From positions 918,371 through 982,370 of the forward strand of contig QJPP01000448.1 in assembly GCA_003996215.1 (NCBI GenBank): a DNA stretch of 64,000 nucleotides, given 5' to 3'. This DNA is from Jaltomata sinuosa (taxonomy: Eukaryota; Streptophyta; Magnoliopsida; Solanales; Solanaceae). Both the position numbers and the translations under genes were made by a program. The notes under the pieces were generated by a model. It saw only the letters and a list, made by a program, of their open reading frames with translations, ran no database searches and was not told the DNA's origin. This document shows positions 21,080-32,578 of the stretch, piece by piece; positions within the stretch are counted from its first letter, which is position 1, and the number at the start of each line of letters is the position of its first letter.

Positions 21080-21509
21080 GGGGTCATTTGGTAGTTGGCT
21101 AGATTTTATGCAGATATTAATAATACATTGATTAGTTATGAGGAAATTATATATTATTTTTGCAGGGTTTAATTATTCATTTCTATCTTGCATAATTGTC
21201 TATCGGAAACAGCCTCTCTACCTCACCTCTGAGGTAGTGGTATGGTCTGCGTACACTCTACCCTCCCCAGACCCCACGCTGTGGGAATACACTGGGTATG
21301 TTGTTGTTGTGTTGTTGTCTATCTTGCATAATTAATATATAGATTCCCTCATAATTTATACATGTATTAGTTATACGGGTTTCAAAATTGCTAACCAGAC
21401 ACTGTATTAACTTTATGCATGAATAACTTACCTCCTAATCAGCTACCTAACATGGTATTAGTTATGCAGGGATTTAGTACCTGCATAAAACCAGCTACCA
21501 AACGATCGC
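21080..21509. mobile_element. Tourist/Harbinger-like MITE in the copy B leader
   Basis: Ends ggggtcatttggtagttggc and, inverted, gcgatcgtttggtagctgg. TAA flanks both sides (21077-21079 and 21510-21512). The D leader (cataacactaatagcaaaaa, minus strand near 49700) shows the empty site. It is interrupted at 21197 by a LINE tail. Confidence 0.72.
21197..21317 (+). mobile_element. 121-bp RTE LINE tail with 16-bp TSD
   Basis: Starts gtctatcggaaacagcc and ends in TTG repeats, corresponding to the last 120 bp of the LINE at 26497-28344. Direct repeats tctatcttgcataatt at 21181-21196 and 21318-21333 are exact. It is nested in the TAA-flanked MITE. A SINE sharing this tail is an alternative reading. 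Confidence 0.85.
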
Positions 21510-21522
21510 TAAAGCAAAATCT

Positions 21523-22417
21523 TGAAGCATTTGTAGACTTAGGAATTTTATGGAACTAAATCTATATTAAATTTAGATAAATTCATGAATTCAAGAAATA
21601 TCAAACCCAAATAAAGATCAAATTATTTAAGTCCAAGACATGAATTTAAAGCAAAGTTCAATTTCATGTGAGCTAGTCCATTGAATTGGTTTTCAAATAA
21701 TGAGCCCGCTCCCTTAGCCCAAGGCCCATGACACGTGTCAAATGACATAGCGCACCAAGTCAAATCATGGGCCAATAAGATGATGTCACGTATTCAGATG
21801 ATGTGGCACTCCTAGTCATATTAAACATCAATCAAAGGACGCCAAATGTCCCAAATGACATGTCTAGGCTAATTAAATGTCATCTTATCACATAAAGTTT
21901 GTGATAAATTTGATGACTCACATGAGCCAATCAAAATCAAGAAAGAGAGTTCATCTACACTTAAACTATCTACCTTCTACAACTATAAATAGGGGTATTA
22001 CATAACTGTCAAAGGGCACATTTAGAGAATCGGAGAGAAAGCAACAACAATCAGAAGATCATCCGAAGAAGAGGAGAGATATACATACATATCTCTAGTG
22101 GCAATCCGCAAGTCTTTCGCATAAGAAGTCTTCATCTCTGGTGGTGATCCGTAAGTTTCCATACCTTCACATTTATTTAATCAAAGCCTAGCTCCGCATT
22201 CGTGGTGAAATTCCAACAACAAATGATCTGTCAATTCAAGAACAAGCAAAGCCCTTGAGTTGACGATCATGAGGAGAAGAATCAGAGGATTACGTTTATT
22301 AATGATTTTATAAAGATTGTAACTCACGCACAACATTGAAATTGAATACTAAATACTTGTCGCTATTTTTCTTGTCTTGATTGTTACTTTTTCAGGAACA
22401 AAAATTTAATTATTACA
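21523..22417 (+). mobile_element. Probable solo LTR between promoter and ATG of copy B
   Basis: About 0.9 kb absent from the A and D leaders separates 'aaaatcttgaa' from 'caccagccaaaaagccctt'. It starts near tgaagcatttgtag, contains a TATA box (ctataaataggg, 21983-21994), then a GA-rich transcribed-type region, and ends near attaca. A matching TSD was not found, so borders are approximate. If active, its TATA could drive transcription into copy B. Confidence 0.5.
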
Positions 22418-22984
22418 CACCCACCAGCCAAAAAGCCCTTAATAAGCATGTCCTCTTCATCAGCCGAATCGAAAATGGCGCTGGCCAAGACTGTTTTATC
22501 AACAGTAGGCTCTGTTGCTGCGACAGCTATGTTGGTTCGTACGATAGTCCATGACTACATCCCCAGGAACTCCATGAATATATCTTCTTTGCACTCAAAA
22601 AAATGTTCACCAAGTTCTCGAATCAGCTAACGATGGTGATTGACGAATTTGATGGCCTCGTCAAAAATGAAATTTATGAAACTGCTGCGATCTATTTGGG
22701 CAACAAGTTGTCCCCTAACATCCATCGACTTAAAATCAGTAAGCCTGAGAAGGAGAAGAATTTCAACATCGCCATAGAACATAATGAGGAGGTAATGTCT
22801 TGCACATATATAAAATGATAATTGCATGTTATAGTATTTGTTATCATAAAAGGATAGGTCTAAACTAGAAACTATGTTACTAAGACTCTTCAAAATTATT
22901 GCCCAGTGTGTGTCGGATTCTTCAAAAGCTATGCATTTTTGAAGGATAGGACACAACTACAACAAAAATATTTTAGGGTTCTAG

Positions 22985-23173
22985 CTAGGGGCGGAGCCAA
23001 GTAGGCCAAGGGGGTTTGGATTAACCCCTTTTGGCTCAAAATGACATTGTTTATATATGGCTAAAATTATTCTTTATGTATACATAGTAGATATTGGATT
23101 CCCTTTGGATTCTTCGTGTGTTTACTTCTTCATATTTTAAACTCCCTTAGTGAAAATTCTAGCTCCGCCACTA
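22985..23173. mobile_element. GGCGGAGC-type MITE in intron 1 of copy B
   Basis: Starts ggggcggagccaag and ends tctagctccgccacta. Same family and same intron position as 17258-17450 in copy A. The termini are better preserved here. Confidence 0.65.
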
Positions 23174-24429
23174 GACCGAGCAACATAGACCAGAAATAGT
23201 CTGAAAGTCTACTTAATGCTTAAAGCTAATAATAAAGTGTGTTTTATGTGTAGATATGTTGCTATAATTTCTAATCTAACGATAAACCAGTTAAATAAGA
23301 AATGAAGAAACTGTGTAATTATAAATAGGATTGTGGTCTCCCGACCAAACATTTGATTTTTCTTTCCTAATAGTCCACCATCCGAAAAGGGAGTCATTTT
23401 TCATAAAAATTCATAGTCTTGATTCGAAAGATCGTCGGTATTCATGAGTTCAAGTAAACTTCCGCATTTATTTTTACCGTTTTCATAATTTGACTTAATA
23501 GATCTTGTGAAGAAGATTTTCTTTTTAATCTTAAGGTTTTATTCCAACAGGTGACAGATGTTTATAATGGACAAACATTCAAGTGGATTTGGCTCTGCAG
23601 ACAAACAGAGTCTAAACACTACTACAACCCTACGTACATGAATTCCGCTATGAAATCTGAAATCAGATCTTTTGAGCTGACATTTCATAAGAAAAACAAG
23701 GACCTTGTCCTTAATTCTTACTTGCCATACATCATGAAAGAAGCAAAATTGCAAAAACACAAAAACAAGACGATTAAGATTCACACTGTGGATGACGAAG
23801 ACATGCTCGATTTACATGACATGTGGAAGCCGGTGAATCTTGATCATCTAGCCACTTTTGACTTTTGAGACAATCGCGATGGAATCAGATCAGAAGGACA
23901 TGATCTTGAAGGATTTGGAGAGATTCGTGACGAGGAAAGAGTATTATAGGAAAGTAGGGAAGGCATGGAAAAGAGGGTATTTGTTGTTTGGTCCACCGGG
24001 TACAGGAAAATCAAGTTTGATTGCTGCAATGGCGAATTATTTGAACTTTGATATATATGATTTGGAGTTGACTGCATTGAGGAGGAACTCGGACTTAAGG
24101 AAGTTGTTGGTTGCCACGACCAATAAGTCCATCTTGGTGGTTGAGGACATAGATTGTACCATTGACTTGCAAGATAATTTGGCTAATCGAGCAGTTCTTG
24201 GTCGTTCAAAAGGTTCTCATCAACATTTTATTTTTATTTTTTTTGGTAAGAGTTCTCATCAACATAAAAACAAGGTAAATTAATCTTTCATTTCCCATTT
24301 CCTATCTTTGCTATTCCTACTAGGTATGAACTAAGATTAATCAGATGATGTGTTTCAAATACCAAAAGATTAAATAGAAAAAGTTGGGGCAATGTATTTT
24401 ATTTAAAGGGGTAGTATGAAATTTTTAGT

Positions 24430-24507
24430 CGGGGCGTCGTCCAGTGGAAGAGGCGTTACTCTACCACTGAGTTAAAAGGGCCTTTTTTATTTAATTACGG
24501 AATGATC
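24430..24507 (+). other. Plastid tRNA fragments in intron 2 of copy B (trnQ start plus inverted trnT-GGU 5' half)
   Basis: 'ggggcgtcgtccagtggaag' is the trnQ-like start seen in all copies. It is followed at 24452-24482 by ggcgttactctaccactgag and ttaaaagggcc, which read on the minus strand as the 5' half of plastid tRNA-Thr(GGU), with AT-rich sequence upstream. The trnQ middle part is replaced up to 'aactccaggct'. Neither can form a complete tRNA. Recognition is from memory of plastid tRNA sequences. Confidence 0.6.
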
Positions 24508-25300
24508 CGCAACTCCAGGCTAGAGGGTAACTAATCAATTACCATAGCTTGGATTGAATCTGTTGGCCATTTTTTTGGTGTGCAGTATTTCGATATGACA
24601 GGAGTGTGAAAGGAGTTTGGAACAAACTGTTATAATGTGTCCTTGACTACGGATGAGTCGACATTTTTTTACAAATTTTACTGACATGGAACTACAGTAA
24701 TTTCACCCTCCAATAATTTGTGATTTTCTTGAACAAATTAAGAGTCAATTATTGGGAAAATTTGGATTTGGTATTAGTGTATCGTGTAATACATTACCTT
24801 ACTAATATATTCTTTAATTGCAGGTGACCTTGTCAGGTTTATTGAATTTTATTGAAGGGCTATGGCCAAGCTGTGGAGACGAAAGAATCATAATTTTCAC
24901 TACAAATCACATAGAGAAACTCGACCCTGCACTATTGCGACCTGGCAGAATGGACGTGCACATTCACATGGCATATTGCACACCTTGTGGCTTTAAACTT
25001 CTTGCTGCCAATTACTTAGGGATTAAGGATCATAAATTGTTCAAAGAAATTGAGGAATTGATTGGCTTAGCCAATGTGACACCAGCAGAAGTGGCGGAGC
25101 AACTATTGAAGGAAGATGAAGTTGAAGATTCCCTTAAAGGGTTGATTAATTTTCTTCACAAGAAGATGAAAGAGAAGGAAGAAGCCAAGGCTAAGGAAGT
25201 GGAAATAACTCAAGTGGAGTCTGTTGATGAGAAGAAAGAAAGTGATGAAAATGGGATTAAAGAAAAGGAGGAAGAATCCACATCACTTAATCATGATTAG

Positions 25301-25821
25301 AAGATAGTTTATATAATTTTGTATTCGTTAATCTGATGTAAACGATCAAGCTGTATGTCCCCATAAAAATACTATTATATTGATTTATTAACAAATATAA
25401 TTAACTGGAATTTCGTATCCCTTTTATTGTATTTGGTTTATGAGTAGTTCAGACGAGATGATAATCTCTTTTTTCCACTTAAAATTTGAATATGAGAAAA
25501 TAATTCTATAACAATTTCTATATTTTATTTACTGATACTTTATCTTTTTCTTTATTATTGATTTTATGCGAAAAAAAAGTTACATGATTAAAATAATTAA
25601 AGTACAAAGCCAAATTTCCTAGTCCTGAGATGGCTTTCTGTAACTATAATTACTTCTTCACACTCTTATATACGTTTTCCTATAATTACTTCTTCACACT
25701 CTTATATATTTTTTCTCTGAGACTTTGTATGTGATGCTAGCTTCTAAGCATCAAACAGCTAGTTAGTCGGTCTATACATTATATGTGATACTCTTTCGGT
25801 TTTTAGAGTCCCAAAATATTG
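25301..25821. repeat. 3' flank of copy B, duplicated after copy C
   Basis: 25301-25800 and 32084-32575 agree in order and sequence ('gagatggctttctgtaacta', 'cttcacactctta', 'agctagttagtcgg'). Here 'tacttcttcacactctta' occurs twice (about 25650 and 25686). The first part is the 3'UTR of the AAA gene. No other gene. Confidence 0.6.
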
Positions 25822-25902
25822 ACGACGACAATATATCCTGTGTAGTCCCACATGTGGGGTCTAGGGAGGGTAGTGAGTATGCAGCCTTACACCTACCTGT
25901 TT
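25822..25902 (-). mobile_element. Minus-strand RTE LINE tail fragment at the DUF3444 junction
   Basis: 'gtagtcccacatgtggggtc' and 'tagggagggtagtgagtatg' are the reverse complement of the LINE 3' tail. The fragment ends abruptly where homology to the PB1-DUF3444 gene begins (25903). The same tail at 32579 continues into LINE coding sequence instead. Confidence 0.65.
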
Positions 25903-28900
25903 ATAATGGTTTTGCACATGTCTATGCATCAAGTTTGGAGAAGGAGCCTTATTCTAGACTGCCATCAGTTGGTGCGGAAAAAGTTAAACTTACTGTTCAT
26001 TCTGATACAGAAGCAGATACAGTTGCTGATAGTAATCTTCCAGACGTGTATGATTATCCTGATGCCGAATTTAGTGACTTTGACAAGCATAAAGCACAAA
26101 ATTGCTTTGCAATGGATCAAATCTGGGCATGTTTTGATACGGCTGATAGAATGCCAAGATTCTATACCCACATTAAGAAGGTAGACAATCCTGAATTTAA
26201 GGTGATGTTCAGTTGGCTTGAGGCTCATTCCGAAGATCAAACGGAAAGGGCTTGGGTCAGGAAAGAGTTGCCTGTTGGCTGTGGGAAATTTAGACGTGGG
26301 AGTAATCAATTCACTTTTGATCGACTCATATTTTCTCATCAAGTGGAGTGCGAAATGGATAAAAGAGGTGTGTACATTATACATCCTAGGAAAGGGGAAA
26401 CGTGGGACCTTTTCAAAGATTTGGATATTAGTTGGAGCTCTGATCCAGATAATCATTGGAAGTATTAAGTATGAAATTGTGGAGATTCTTTCTGATGCCG
26501 TATAAGGATTGAGGAGGTTAAGGTTGCGATTCGTAAGATGCGTAGGGGTAGGGCGACGGGGCCAGATGAGATTCCCGTTGATTTTTGGAAGAGCTCGGGT
26601 GAGACAGGTGTGAAGTGGCTAACCGAGTTGTTTGATGGTATTTTCAGAACGGCAAAGATGCCTGAAGCTTGGAGATGGAGCACGATGATTCCTTTGTACA
26701 AGAACAAGGGCGATATTCAGAGTTGCAACAACTATAAGGGTATCAAATTGCTAAGCCACACTATGAAGGTCTGGGAGAGGGTGGTGGAGTTGAGGTTGAG
26801 ACAGATCGTGCCTATTTCAGAGAACCAGTTCGGCTTTATGCCAGGACGCTCGACTACAGAAGCTATTCATCTCCTTAGAAGACTGGTGGAGCAGTACAGG
26901 GAAAGGAAGAAGGACTTGCACATGGTGTTCATCGATCTAGAAAAGGCGTATGATAAAGTCCCTAGGGAGGTCCTTTGGAGGTGCTTGGAGGCTCGAGGTG
27001 TACCCGTGGCGTACACCAGATCAATTAAGGACATGTATGAGGGGGCCAAGACTCGCGTTAGAACTGTGGGAGGAGATTCGGAGCACTTTCCCGTGTTAAT
27101 GGGGTTGCACCAGGGATCGACCCTTAGCCCTTTTCTATTTGCCTTGGTAATGGATGTATTGACGCGGCAAATACAAGGTGAGGTGCCATTCTGCATGTTA
27201 TTTGCGGATGATGTAGTTTTGGTTGACGAAACTCGCGGAGGAGTTAATGCTAAGTTGGAGGTTTGGAGACAGACCCTCGAGTCTAAGGGGTTTAGGTTGA
27301 GCAGGACCAAGACTGAATATATGGAGTGCAAGTTCAGTGAGGCGACTCAGGATGATGACGTAGAAGTGAAGCTGGATACACAGGTCATCCAAAAGAAAGG
27401 GAGTTTCAAGTATCTTGGGTCTATTATCCAGGAAAATGGAGAGATCGATGAGGATGTCACTCACCGTATTGGTGTTGGGTGGATGAAATGGAGGCTCGCA
27501 TCTGGAGTCTTGTGTGATAAGAAGGTGCCTACTAAACTTAAAAGGCAAATTCTACAGAGTGGTGGTTCGACCAGCTTTGTTGTATGGAGTAGAGTGTTGG
27601 CCAGTAAAGAACTCCCATATTCAAAAGATGAAGGTGGCGGAGATGAGGATGTTGCGATGGATGTGCGGGTTTACTAGGAGAGATAGGATTAGGAATGAGG
27701 ATATCCGAGATAAGGTGGGTGTGGCATCGGTGGAAGATAAGATGCGGGAAGCGAGATTGAGATGGTTCGGACATGTGAGGAGGAGAGGCACGGATGCTCC
27801 AGTGCGGAGGTGTGAGAGGTTGGCTATGGATGGTTACAGGAGAGGACGAGGTAGACCAAAAAAGTATTGGGGAGAGGTGATTCGACAGGACATGGCGCAG
27901 TTACAGCTTACCGAGGACATGACCCTAGATAGGAAGGTGTGGAGGACGCGGATTAGGGTAGAAGAGTAGTAGGTAGAAGTGTGTGTAGGCTAGTAGGTAG
28001 GAATGTTTTTCCTTGTTGTCCCGACTAGTAATCGTAGTGCTACGCTTATAGTTGTTTGTTCTTGGATTCCTCGTAGTAGTATTTTGTGGCAGTGTTCTGC
28101 TTCTGTCTGTTGTTTGTTACTACATATTACTTCCTATCGTCTCTTGTAGTTTTATCATGTTTTTTGTATTCTGTATCTTTGTTACGTCCTTTTTTAGCCT
28201 ATTTTTAGATTGTTTTTGTCTTGAGCCGGGGGTCTATAGGAAACAGCCTCTCTACCTCACCTCTGAGGTAGTGGTACGGACTGCGTACACTCTACCCTCC
28301 CCAGACCCCACGTTGTGGGAATACACTGGGTATGTTGTTGTTGTTTATGTTGTAAATGTTGGTGTTCAAGTTTGTTATTTAGAATAAGTGACCAGATTTG
28401 TTAGCCTTTTCCAGCGAACAAGTCCGACTGAAGTTAGTACATTCTTTATAAAGTCAAATGAACTTTACAAGTTCTCTCAGTGAATTCCGTCTTCAAAATG
28501 ACTGGAACTGAACCTGCAGGATCATTTGAACTTCATCCTATTCGTCTTCCCCAAAATCCTGATGATGTTTGGTATGGGAAAGTTAAAGACGATAGCAGGA
28601 CTGCAACTTCTGAACCTGTAGAAAATGTTCTGCCTGCAGACAAATCCAGGAATGAAACGGTATCTCTGAAGTTACTGATGGAGAGTCTGTTAAGGTTCAT
28701 GTATCTCCTAGGGAAATTCACATCTCTGAGGAAAAGCAAACTCAGATGAGCTCTTGTTATGCCAATGACGGTCCTTCCACTGATTTTGACGATAATTGTG
28801 TTAAAAAAAGCCATCAGTTAAGTCCCGGCATACCAATTCATTTGTCATGTGAAGCTGATACAAAGTTTCATTCACACACAAAGAGTTTTGAAGAATTCTT

Positions 28901-29405
28901 TTCTGATTTTAAGATGGACACATGTATGGGAAAGTTTCAAGTAAATCAGGTATGGGCTGTTTATGGTAAAAATACTACATCGCCAAAGACGTATGCTCTG
29001 GTTAAGAAGATAGTTTCTGCCCCATTCAAATTGCATGTAGTCCTTTGTGGAACGTTCAAAGTCGAGAATGAAAAACATCAAGTGTATGCTCCTAGCTCAT
29101 TCTCCCATGTGGTGAATGCAGTATCCATTAATGGGAACAAGTTTGAGGTCTATCCAAGAGAAGGAGAGATTTGGGCACTGTACAAGAGCTTGAAAAAAAC
29201 AGGTTTGGATCCAGACAAGTTTGAGTATGAGATAGTGGAGGTCATTGAGAATTCAAAAGACCGGATACAAGTTTCATCCATGGTTCGTGTGAATGGTTTT
29301 AAGTCAGTCTTAATTAGATCAAATTCTGTTATTTTAGAAATACAAGAAGATGAGTTTTGGAGATTCTCTCACCAGATCCCGGCATTTCAGCTGACTGGGT
29401 AAAAA
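25903..29405 (+). pseudogene. PB1-DUF3444 gene copy, 5'-truncated and split by a LINE
   Basis: Compared with the intact gene at 39669-41711, homology starts at codon ~94 of that protein (NGFAHVYASSLEKE), so the PB1-like part is missing. The first DUF3444 domain runs to 26496. A 1.85-kb LINE follows, and homology resumes at 28345. After the insertion there are an in-frame stop (CYLE then TAA, about 28375-28387), a lost codon near 28430, frame changes around 28470-28690 and loss of about 14 residues in the second domain (after KLHVVL, about 29043). The second DUF3444 domain stays open for 218 codons (28746-29402). The 3' flank to about 29657 matches that of the intact gene. It cannot make the full protein. 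Confidence 0.85.
26497..28344 (+). mobile_element. 5'-truncated RTE-type LINE with reverse transcriptase
   Basis: Coding sequence begins inside the reverse transcriptase (EEVKVAIRKMRRGRATGPDE, from about 26508). It contains the FADD catalytic motif (27201-27212, residue about 222 of the 379-codon frame) and the NQFGFMPGRST and QGSTLSPFLF signatures. An extra A in 'aacttaaaaggc' (about 27538-27545) shifts the frame. The C-terminal part (GYRRGRGRPKKYWGEVIRQD) continues in the next frame to a stop at about 27969. The endonuclease domain is absent. The 3' part (27970-28344) ends in gttgttgtt. It interrupts the DUF3444 pseudogene between bases matching 40539 and 40540 of the intact gene; no clear TSD is left. 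Not functional as is. Confidence 0.88.
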
Positions 29406-29657
29406 GGAGGAGGGGTTTTGAGAGGCTGCTAGGAGTTTGATCCTGCTTCAGTACCATGTTCTCTGTAAAGTGATGCATCACTTGTAGTTTGATGGGATTG
29501 GTTCAACATACACTGATGGCCTATTATTCTCGTCAGTTCCGTACATAGATGAATAAGATGGAACATAGCTATAGAGAGTACAATAAGGTAGCAAATGCGC
29601 AGCATGCATGAATTGTAGTTTTTGAAGTTGTGTATGTATGATACCCCTCCCTTGGCG

Positions 29658-30151
29658 TGTGAACAAAAGTCCCACATTGGTAGCTGAAAGGATTGGAAAG
29701 CTACATATAAGGTGTAGGATCTCTTAATGGTGTGAGGCCTTTTGGGAAAAAACGTGCGGGTTTAGTCTAAAGCGGACAATATCACATCATATAAGAGTAT
29801 CTTTGGGCTAACTGACCCCAACAACTGGTTTCAGAGCCCAGGTTCAGCGGGATGAGTATGGTGATGTGGCGGAGTGCAGGGCTCGATTTGCTTACCCTTA
29901 CGAGCTTGGAGATGCACACACAAGAAGAAGCTAGTTACGGGCTTCGGTTGCCATAAAATACTCAGACGATGTGAGTGGCACACAGTGAATCTCGATGACC
30001 CGTGGGGATGGGCCACGTGGAAACGAAGCTACTTATAAGGTGTAGGATCTCTTCATGGTGTGAGGCCTTTCGAGAAAAACCGTGAGGGCTTGGCCCAAAG
30101 CGAACAATATCACAACATGTAAGAGTATTTTTGGGCTGACTGAGCCCAACA
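29658..30151 (+). mobile_element. TRIM-like element (miniature LTR retrotransposon)
   Basis: Direct repeats 29695-29823 and 30023-30151 (offset 328) share 'ataaggtgtaggatctctt', 'ggtgtgaggcctt' and 'aagagtat.tttgggct', ending in cccaaca. Right after the first repeat comes TGGTTTCAGAGC (29826-29837), one change from the usual tRNA-Met primer-binding site TGGTATCAGAGC. The internal part is about 195 bp and has no ORF. The left repeat extends to a tgtgaac start at 29658, and the right repeat lacks this first part. Confidence 0.75.
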
Positions 30152-30154
30152 CAA

Positions 30155-30345
30155 AACTCGTGTTTCCGCTTGGCAACGCCCCAAATACAAATTTCACACT
30201 ACCCCAAAAAACCATATCCCCAATTTATTTTTGAGTATACAAACTTTTTCTATTTAATCATTTGGTATTTGAAACACACCGTCCGATTAATCTGAGTTCA
30301 TACCTAGTAGGAATAGCAAAGATAAGAAATGGAAAATGAAAGAGT
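30155..30345 (-). repeat. Inverted piece of AAA intron 2
   Basis: Reverse complement of intron 2 sequence: 'ttcatacctagtaggaatag', 'aaacacaccgtccgattaat' and 'ggcaacgcccc' (start of the trnQ-like piece) match the reverse complement of 31168-31345. It lies upstream of exon 2 of copy C, so the locus carries inverted arms of about 170-190 bp separated by about 820 bp. Confidence 0.72.
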
Positions 30346-32083
30346 TCATAAAAATTCAGTCTCGATTCGAAAGATTGTCGGTATTCATGAGTTCAAGTAA
30401 ACTTCCGCATTTAATTTACTGTCTTGATAATTTGACTTAATAGATCTTGTGAAGAAGATTTTCTTTTTATCTTAAGGTTTTATTCCAACAGGTGACAGAT
30501 GTTTATAATGGACAAACATTCAAGTGATTTGGCTCTGTAGACAAACAGAGTCTAAACACTACTACAACCCTATGTACATGAATTCCGCTATGAAATCTGA
30601 AATCAGATCTTTTGAGCTAACATTTCATAAGAAAAACAAGGACCTTGTCCTTAATTCTTACTTGCCATACATCATGAAAGAAGCAAAATTGCAAAAACAC
30701 AAAAACAAGACGATTAAGATTCACACTGTGGATGACGAAGACATGCTCGATTTACATGACATGTGGAAGCCGGTGAATCTTGATCATCTAGCCACTTTTG
30801 AGACAATCGCGATGGAATCAGATCAGAAGGACATGATCTTGAAGGATTTGGAGAGATGCGTGACGAGGAAAGAGTATTATAGGAAAGTAGGGAAGGCATG
30901 GAAACGAGGGTATTTGTTGTTTGATGCTCCAGATACTGGGAACTCTAGTTTGATTGTTGCAATGACGAATTATTTAAACTTCGATATATATGATTTGGAG
31001 TTGACTGCGTTGAGGAGGAACTCAGACTTCGGGAAGTTATTGTTGCCACGACCAATAAGTCCATTTTGGTGGTTGAGGACATTGATTGTACCATTGACTT
31101 GCAAGATAATTTGGCTAATCGAGCAGTTGTTAGTCGTTCAAATGGTTTTCATCAGCAAGAAAGCAAGGTAAATTAGTCTTTCATTTTCCATTTCCTATCT
31201 TTGCTATTCCTACTAGGTATGAACTAAGATTAATCGGACAGTGTGTTTCAAATACCAAATAATTAAATAGAAAAATTTGGGGCTATGTATTTTATTTTAA
31301 GAGGTAGTATGATATTTTTAGTCAGGGCGTGGTCAAGTGGAAGACAACGGGTTTTCATCCTGCAATTCCAGGCTTGAGGATAACTATCAATTACCATAAA
31401 TTGGATAGGATCTGTTGGCCATTTTTTAGTGTGCAGTATTTCGACATGACTAAAGTGTGAAAGGAGTTTGAAACAAATTGTTATAATGCGTCCTTGACTA
31501 TGGATTAGTCGACATTTTTTTACGAATTTTACTGACATGAAACTACAGTAATTTCACCCTCCATTAATTTGTGATTTTCTTGAACAAATTAAGAGTCAAT
31601 TATTGGGAAAATTTAGATTTGGTATTAGTGTATTGTGTAATACTTTACCTAACTAATATATTTTTTTATTGCAGGTGACCTTGTCAGGTCTACTGAATTT
31701 TATTGACTGGCTATGGTCGAGCTGTGGAGACGAAAGAATCATAATTTGCACAGCAAATAACATAAAAAAAACTCGACCCTATACTATTGCAACCTGGCAG
31801 AATGGACGTGCACATTCACATGGCATATTGCACACCTAGTGGCTTTAAACTTCCCTGCCAATTACTTGGGGATTAAAGATCATAAATTGTTCAAAGAAAT
31901 TGAGGAATTGATTGACATAGCCAATGTGACACTAGAAGAAGTGGCGGAGCAACTGTTGAAGGAAGACGCCAAGGCTAGGGAAGTGGAAATAACTCAAGTG
32001 GAGTCTGTTGATGAGAAGAAAGAAAGTGATGAAAATGGTATTAAATAAAAGGAGGAAGAATCCATATCACTTAATCATGATTA
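30346..32083 (+). pseudogene. AAA-ATPase copy C, exon 1 missing, ATPase motifs damaged
   Basis: Only the end of intron 1, exon 2 (30492-31167) and exon 3 (31675-32083) remain. A base is missing in 'caagtgatttgg' (about 30523-30533) and another in 'gaagttattgttgcc' (about 31031-31045). Walker A is altered from GPPGTGKS to DAPDTGNS. Exon 3 has a lengthened A-run in 'aaaaaaaactcgaccc' (about 31766-31780), changes near 31852, and a deletion of about 66 bp in the charged tail ('gaagacgccaaggct', about 31963-31977). An early stop follows at about 32046. Intron 2 and the 3' flank are close to those of A and B. The overall state shows a pseudogene older than copy B. Confidence 0.88.
31322..31376 (+). 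other. Plastid trnQ(UUG)-like fragment in intron 2 of copy C
   Basis: 'cagggcgtggtcaagtggaa' and 'gacaacgggtttt' follow the first half of plastid tRNA-Gln(UUG). The 3' part is missing. It corresponds in position to the fragments in copies A and D. Confidence 0.65.
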
Positions 32084-32578
32084 GATGATAGTTTATATAA
32101 TTTTGTATTCGTTAATCTGATAGAAACCATCAAGCGGTATGTCCCCTTAAGAATATATTTATATTGATTTGTGAACAAATAGAATTAACTGGAATTTTGT
32201 ATCCCTATTATTGTATTTGGTTTATGAGTAGTTCAGACGAGAAAAATCTCTCTTATTTCCACTTGAAATTTGAATATGAGAAAATAATTCTGTAACGATT
32301 TCTATATTTTATTTACTGATACTTTATCTTCTTTTTTTATTGATTTCATGTGAAAAAAGTTACATAATTAAAATAATAAAAGTACAAAGCCAAATTTCCT
32401 AGTCCTGAGATGGCTTTCTGTAACTATAATTACTTCTTCACACTTTTACATAGTTTTTCTCTGAGACTCTGTATGTGATGTTAGTTTCTAAGCATTGCAA
32501 GCATAGCATCAAACAGCTAGTTAGTCGGCATATACATTATATGTGATATCTTTCAGTTTTTTGAGTCCCAAAATATCG

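Larger units (their letters stand above)
22448..25300 (+). pseudogene. AAA-ATPase copy B, two frame-disrupting lesions
   Basis: Exon equivalents are 22448-22791, 23551-24274 and 24824-25300 with intact GT-AG borders. Exon 1 is 344 nt instead of 345. One base is lost in the 'atccccaggaactcc' run (about 22558-22570), which shifts the frame after the YIPR segment. Exon 2 carries a tandem 8-nt duplication (cttttgacttttga, about 23855-23870) that introduces a stop right after it. The rest is well preserved: Walker A GPPGTGKS, Walker B VVEDIDC, TTNH and RPGRMD. The end of exon 2 also has an extra T-rich insert (24225-24265). The normal leader is displaced by a MITE, a LINE tail and an LTR-like insertion. 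Both lesions are small, so sequencing error in an otherwise intact gene is possible, but the leader damage agrees with a recent pseudogene. Confidence 0.8.

Noticed and set aside
26538..27677. 379-codon reverse transcriptase frame as a host gene
   Set aside because: It is the RT part of a 5'-truncated LINE sitting inside another gene copy, with a frameshift before its normal end.
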